From Cyanobacterium sp. Dongsha4 (GTDB lineage Bacteria > Cyanobacteriota > Cyanobacteriia > Cyanobacteriales > Cyanobacteriaceae): a stretch of DNA of 64,000 nucleotides. This document shows positions 60,927 to 64,000 of the stretch, in pieces. Both the position numbers and the translations under genes were made by a program. How positions within the stretch are numbered: position 1 is the first letter of the stretch; every line of letters starts with the position of its first letter. The notes beneath the pieces were generated by a model. It did not search any database. It saw only the letters and a list, made by a program, of their open reading frames with translations, and was not told the origin of the DNA. The stretch is taken from NCBI RefSeq assembly GCF_036345015.1, contig NZ_CP084098.1, positions 2,245,326-2,309,325 of the forward strand. Reading direction: 5' to 3'.

Positions 60927-61355
60927 ATGAGTTCAGTTAATTATATAGTTGTTTATGACGGAAACTGTAATTTATGTGTCAATTTTACTAAATTATTAGA
61001 AAGATTCGATCGCGGTAAATTATTCAGATATATTCCCATGCAAAATAGCGCAATTTTAAAAACCTTAAATATTACTCCCCAAGACTGTGAACAGGGGATG
61101 ATATTGAAAAATATGGAAGATAACAGTTTAATATGGCAAGGAAGCGAAGCCGCAGAAAAAATTATAGAATTATTACCGAATGGTCAATTATTTATTAACG
61201 CTTATCGTTCTATCCCTAATCTTAAATCCATAGGAGATAAAAGCTATCTAAAAATTAGAGATAATCGTTATCAGTGGTTTGGTGGTAGGGAAAAAACTTA
61301 TTATTCTTCCTATAATTTAAGTTGCAAAAATAACTCGGATTGTTTGCTTAATTAA
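60927..61355 (+). CDS. DCC-family thiol-disulfide oxidoreductase-like protein (DUF393)
   Basis: 142-aa thioredoxin-like protein of the DUF393/DCC family, named for the conserved DxxCxxC motif, seen here in YIVVYDGNCNLCVNFTKLL. The C-terminal part also has three Cys in SCKNNSDCLLN. Substrates are not known for the family. It is 31 bp upstream of the MMADHC-like gene, forming a probable two-gene unit downstream of argB after a spacer of about 96 bp. Confidence 0.82.
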   Translation: MSSVNYIVVYDGNCNLCVNFTKLLERFDRGKLFRYIPMQNSAILKTLNITPQDCEQGMILKNMEDNSLIWQGSEAAEKIIELLPNGQLFINAYRSIPNLKSIGDKSYLKIRDNRYQWFGGREKTYYSSYNLSCKNNSDCLLN

Positions 61356-61386
61356 TAATTAATATTTCCCCTTATTTATTATATTA

Positions 61387-61863
61387 ATGAATAGTAAAAG
61401 CCCAGAAATTTTTGTAAAAACTATTAATATAAATGATTATATTATTCTTAATCAAGAAAAACTATTACCAGATTGGAAAGAAGTACCTAAAACAATTATT
61501 TTCTTATTTTTTCGTTGTCAATATGTCTTAAATGGTAGTAATTTAAAATATGAAGAACTAGAAAAAGAAAGACTGCTTTTAGAATTTTATACGTTAGGAA
61601 AAAAGTTTTATTATCATAGTCAAAATCAAAAAATATTATCGGAAGTAATTTGTCCAAAAACAGGTTTTCCTCTCTATTCAAGCAAAGGAAAAGAAATATT
61701 TATCACTCAGCAATTAGTCAAAAGATATTTGCCATCATTTAAGGTGAAAACAAAAGAATGTGGTTTATTTCATCCTCTTTGGGGTCAAGCAGTTTACCCT
61801 TGTATAATATTGTCTGGGGCGGAATTAACTATAAATAAATCAATAATATCAGCCATAACTTGA
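61387..61863 (+). CDS. MMADHC-like protein (methylmalonic aciduria type D protein family)
   Basis: 158-aa protein with the cyanobacterial pattern KLLPDWKEVPKTIIFLFFRC, ICPKTGFPLYSSKGKEIFI, KRYLPSFKVKTKECGLFHP and LWGQAVYPCIILSGAEL. From memory this resembles bacterial proteins annotated as methylmalonic aciduria and homocystinuria type D (MMADHC-like); human MMADHC is a cobalamin trafficking chaperone. The assignment rests on this motif recall only. No cobalamin gene is adjacent; the gene follows a DCC-type redox protein by 31 bp. Very AT-rich. Confidence 0.6.
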   Translation: MNSKSPEIFVKTININDYIILNQEKLLPDWKEVPKTIIFLFFRCQYVLNGSNLKYEELEKERLLLEFYTLGKKFYYHSQNQKILSEVICPKTGFPLYSSKGKEIFITQQLVKRYLPSFKVKTKECGLFHPLWGQAVYPCIILSGAELTINKSIISAIT

Positions 61864-61967
61864 TCAACTCTGCTATTAAGAATTACATAGAAAAAGTATT
61901 GCTCAAATTGCCACGATAGTTCAAAATTTGATAATCTAAACTAATAACTTATAGTAGAAAGAATAAA

Positions 61968-63131
61968 GTGAGTATTATTATAGGACGTGGCAAATCCGCT
62001 CGTAGAGCGTATGGTATAGACGAAATTGCATTAGCACCTGGAAATAGAACCCTCGACCCTAGTTTAGCAGACACCCGTGTTAATTTAGGAGGTATTGAAA
62101 GAGAAATTCCTATTATTGCCAGTGCGATGGATGGCGTGGTAGATGTGAGAATGGCAGTATTACTCTCCGAATTAGGAGCTTTAGGAGTACTAAATTTAGA
62201 GGGGATTCAAACCCGTTATGAAGATCCTAACCCTATTCTCGATCGCATTGCCTCTGTTGGCAAATCAGAATTTGTGGGCTTAATGCAAGAATTATATAGT
62301 GAGCCGATTAAACCCGAATTAATCAAACAAAGAGTTATTGAAATTAAAAAACAAAAAGGTATTGCCGCCGTTAGCTTCACCCCTGCCGGTGCTAGTCAAT
62401 ACGGAAAAGTAGTTGCAGAAGCGGGAGCAGATTTAGTCTTCATTCAAGCAACAGTAGTTTCTACAGCCCACTTATCTCCTGAATCTATCACTCCTCTTGA
62501 TTTAGCTGGTTTTTGTGCCGAAATGCCCATGCCCGTCATTCTCGGTAACTGTGTTACTTATGATGTTGCTTTAAATCTGATGAAAGCAGGTGCGGCAGGT
62601 GTTTTGGTGGGAATTGGCCCTGGTGCGGCTTGTACTTCGAGAGGAGTACTTGGTGTCGGTGTACCTCAAGCAACTGCTGTGGCTGACTGTGCCGCCGCTA
62701 GGGATGATTTTGAGAAAGAAACAGGCAAATATGTGCCAATTATTGCGGATGGTGGCATTATTACTGGGGGGGATATTTGTAAATGTATCGCCTGTGGTGC
62801 TGATGCTGTAATGATTGGTTCACCCATTGCTCGTTCAGAAGAAGCCCCGGGCCGTGGTTTCCACTGGGGTATGGCAACTCCTAGCCCTGTTCTCCCTCGT
62901 GGTACTAGAATTAATGTTGGTACTACGGGTACAATTAAAGAAATCCTTAGAGGTCCTGCAAAATTAGATGATGGTACTCATAATCTTTTAGGTGCATTAC
63001 AAACCAGTATGGGTACTTTAGGGGCTAAAAATATTAAAGAAATGCAGGAAGTTGAAGTGGTAATCGCACCTTCTTTGTTAACAGAGGGTAAGGTTTATCA
63101 AAAAGCCCAACAATTAGGTATGGGTAAATAA
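61968..63131 (+). CDS. GuaB3-type IMP dehydrogenase family protein (no CBS domains)
   Basis: 387-aa TIM-barrel oxidoreductase of the IMPDH/GMP reductase superfamily lacking the CBS module. The active-site loop GIGPGAACTSRGVLGVGVPQ with catalytic Cys, phosphate-binding ADGGIITGGDICKCIACGADAVMIGSP, and the N-terminal YGIDEIALAPG with IIASAMDGVVD are conserved. This short form is usual in cyanobacteria and actinobacteria (GuaB3), where it is reported to be related to purine salvage rather than IMP dehydrogenation. Starts with GTG at 61968. Highly conserved. A dispersed-element end begins 12 bp after the stop (TTAACCTGAGTTC). Confidence 0.92.
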   Translation: MSIIIGRGKSARRAYGIDEIALAPGNRTLDPSLADTRVNLGGIEREIPIIASAMDGVVDVRMAVLLSELGALGVLNLEGIQTRYEDPNPILDRIASVGKSEFVGLMQELYSEPIKPELIKQRVIEIKKQKGIAAVSFTPAGASQYGKVVAEAGADLVFIQATVVSTAHLSPESITPLDLAGFCAEMPMPVILGNCVTYDVALNLMKAGAAGVLVGIGPGAACTSRGVLGVGVPQATAVADCAAARDDFEKETGKYVPIIADGGIITGGDICKCIACGADAVMIGSPIARSEEAPGRGFHWGMATPSPVLPRGTRINVGTTGTIKEILRGPAKLDDGTHNLLGALQTSMGTLGAKNIKEMQEVEVVIAPSLLTEGKVYQKAQQLGMGK

Positions 63132-63881
63132 TTGAATTAACCTGAGTTCAATATAAAATTTTTGGTGGTGTAAGTAAAAGTGTCAGGTATCAGGGGATTA
63201 GGAGATTAGAGTGTTGGGTTGGGGTGTTAGGGAGAAGTTAATTAAACATTTTTGCCCTGCCCTCTTGAGAGAGCAGGGCTGTTTCAAAGTAGAAATACAA
63301 AAACCCTAAAACTATTGCCAGTAAAAGAATATAGCGTTTTAGAGCTTTGAGGATTAAGAAGTAGTTAAAAATGTTTAGATTATCAATTTATAACCATAAA
63401 CCATTAAAAACTATTGCAAGAGTGCCTATTCCCCAACTGAGTTCGATGAAAAAAGTATCGAAAAATAAAGCGCCCTCGAGTTATCATCGAGCCAATTTTG
63501 GAATAAAAAATTATTAAATTTAGGAAAAACTCATTTAAAATCAATTTATTCAGCTTTTTTGTCAATAATTATTACTTTTAACTCCGAACTCCGAACTCCG
63601 AACTCCGAACTCCGAACTCAGGTATTCCCTGCCTTAACCAGAAAATTTTAGAATGAAAAAACCCTGCTTGAGAGAGGGAATAAACCGGGGTTTCTTTTAA
63701 GGGGAGACACAGAGGGGTTTTTCCTCTTGCCCACCTTAACGGACAATCTTATATCGAACTTAGGTGATGAAAATTGAACTTTTGCTTAACTTGTGCGTCT
63801 GATGAATATAGTTAATTAATGAAAGTTATTTAACCTCAGTTTAAGATAATATTTTGAGGTTGAAAGGGAAATACTATAAGA
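63132..63881. other. 750-bp repeat-rich spacer
   Basis: Starts with an ACCTGAGTTC end, followed by GTCAGGTATCAGGGG and GGGGTGTTAGGGAGAAG modules, then the 393-bp MITE copy 2 and its flanks. A GAGAGGGAATAAACCGGGGT and TTTCTTTTAAGGGGAGACAC piece, shared with 29700-29735, comes next. An imperfect palindrome AACCTCA...TGAGGTT (63832-63861) lies 20-50 bp before the next gene, where it could be a regulatory hairpin. No coding gene was seen. Confidence 0.65.
63264..63676. mobile_element. MITE-like element, copy 2, with 10-bp target duplication
   Basis: The body (63274-63666, 393 bp) begins CAGGGCTGTTTCAAAGTAG and ends TGAAAAAACCCTG, a right end with two changes. It is flanked by identical 10-bp repeats CTTGAGAGAG (63264-63273 and 63667-63676). 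The interior matches copy 1 almost throughout but lacks the 36-bp unit, carrying instead a plain ACTCCGA heptad array at about 63580-63620. Confidence 0.85.
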
Positions 63882-64000
63882 ATGGACATAAAATATATCA
63901 AAACATCTCGCACTAATAGCAAATATGGATTATCTTCAATGCAACTGCTTTTCCGTCGTTGTTTGGGGGTTGTTGCTTTTTCTTCTGCCATGTTAGGGCT
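63882..64000 (+). CDS. start of an unidentified gene, cut by window end
   Basis: An ATG at 63882 opens a frame that stays open to the last base (39 complete codons). The first residues are MDIKYIKTSRTNSKYGLSS, then a hydrophobic run (LLFRRCLGVVAFSSAMLGL) that looks like a signal peptide or transmembrane helix preceded by basic residues. The product is probably exported; the family cannot be judged. Confidence 0.6.
   Translation, partial: MDIKYIKTSRTNSKYGLSSMQLLFRRCLGVVAFSSAMLG

Overview
The window is chromosome from a low-GC unicellular cyanobacterium. The evidence is the frequent HIP1 octamer GCGATCGC, a cyanobacterial SigF-type sigma factor, a biliverdin reductase, SufR, an SpkB-like kinase with pentapeptide repeats, a CBS-less IMP dehydrogenase-like protein, a ThiE with the cyanobacterial N-terminal extension, and Fe superoxide dismutase. 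Gene style and AT-rich, repeat-filled spacers suggest the Cyanobacterium/Geminocystis group (inference; no rRNA is present to confirm it). Genes lie on both strands in short operons. There is one tRNA (tRNA-Pro, anticodon CGG), no rRNA, no CRISPR array and no intact insertion sequence.

Layout. 0-6.1 kb: 3' end of a short-chain dehydrogenase, then a glycoconjugate block (two GT4 glycosyltransferases, an ABC exporter, an APH-fold phosphotransferase). 6.2-9.4 kb: type 2 IPP isomerase, then a scarred patch with a transposase remnant, a 207-bp inverted-repeat element, a decapitated methyltransferase and two Uma2-family nucleases. 9.5-12.6 kb: SpoIIE-type phosphatase plus hydrogenase maturation protease, tail-to-tail with an unusual MazG-like/acyl-CoA-dehydrogenase fusion. 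13-22.8 kb: PP2C phosphatase, amidase bracketed by inverted repeats, group 2 sigma factor, MoeB, a sugar kinase, a methyltransferase, SigF and tRNA-Pro. 23-30.6 kb: SpoIID protein, BvdR, a beta-helix protein, Sua5/YrdC with a small DUF2256 gene, LarC and SufR with its operator. 31-33.5 kb: PAS protein, [2Fe-2S] ferredoxin-like protein, a Dnd-associated protein 4 homologue and FtsQ, all on the minus strand. 33.8-40.5 kb: two large cyclic-di-GMP proteins, PgeF and a small membrane protein. 41.5-50.4 kb: a GyrA/ParC-type subunit, ArgS, PAP2 phosphatase, RadA, an RNase H-fold nuclease and a TerC protein. 50.5-64 kb: AI-2E-family transporter, SpkB-like kinase, GrxC-GshB operon, SodB, M48 protease, ThiE with a GT2/TPR protein, ArgB, a DCC thioredoxin-like protein, an MMADHC-like protein, a GuaB-like protein, and the start of a gene cut off by the window end.

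The spacers hold the most distinctive structure. At least two families of short non-coding elements with inverted ends are visible. One has termini close to ACCTSAGTTCGG, and its ends supply or abut the stop codons of at least four genes. The other is about 400 bp, has ends CAGGGCTGTTTCA, and shows 10-11 bp flanking direct repeats at both copies. Heptanucleotide tandem arrays and a 36-bp interspersed unit are layered into these elements.
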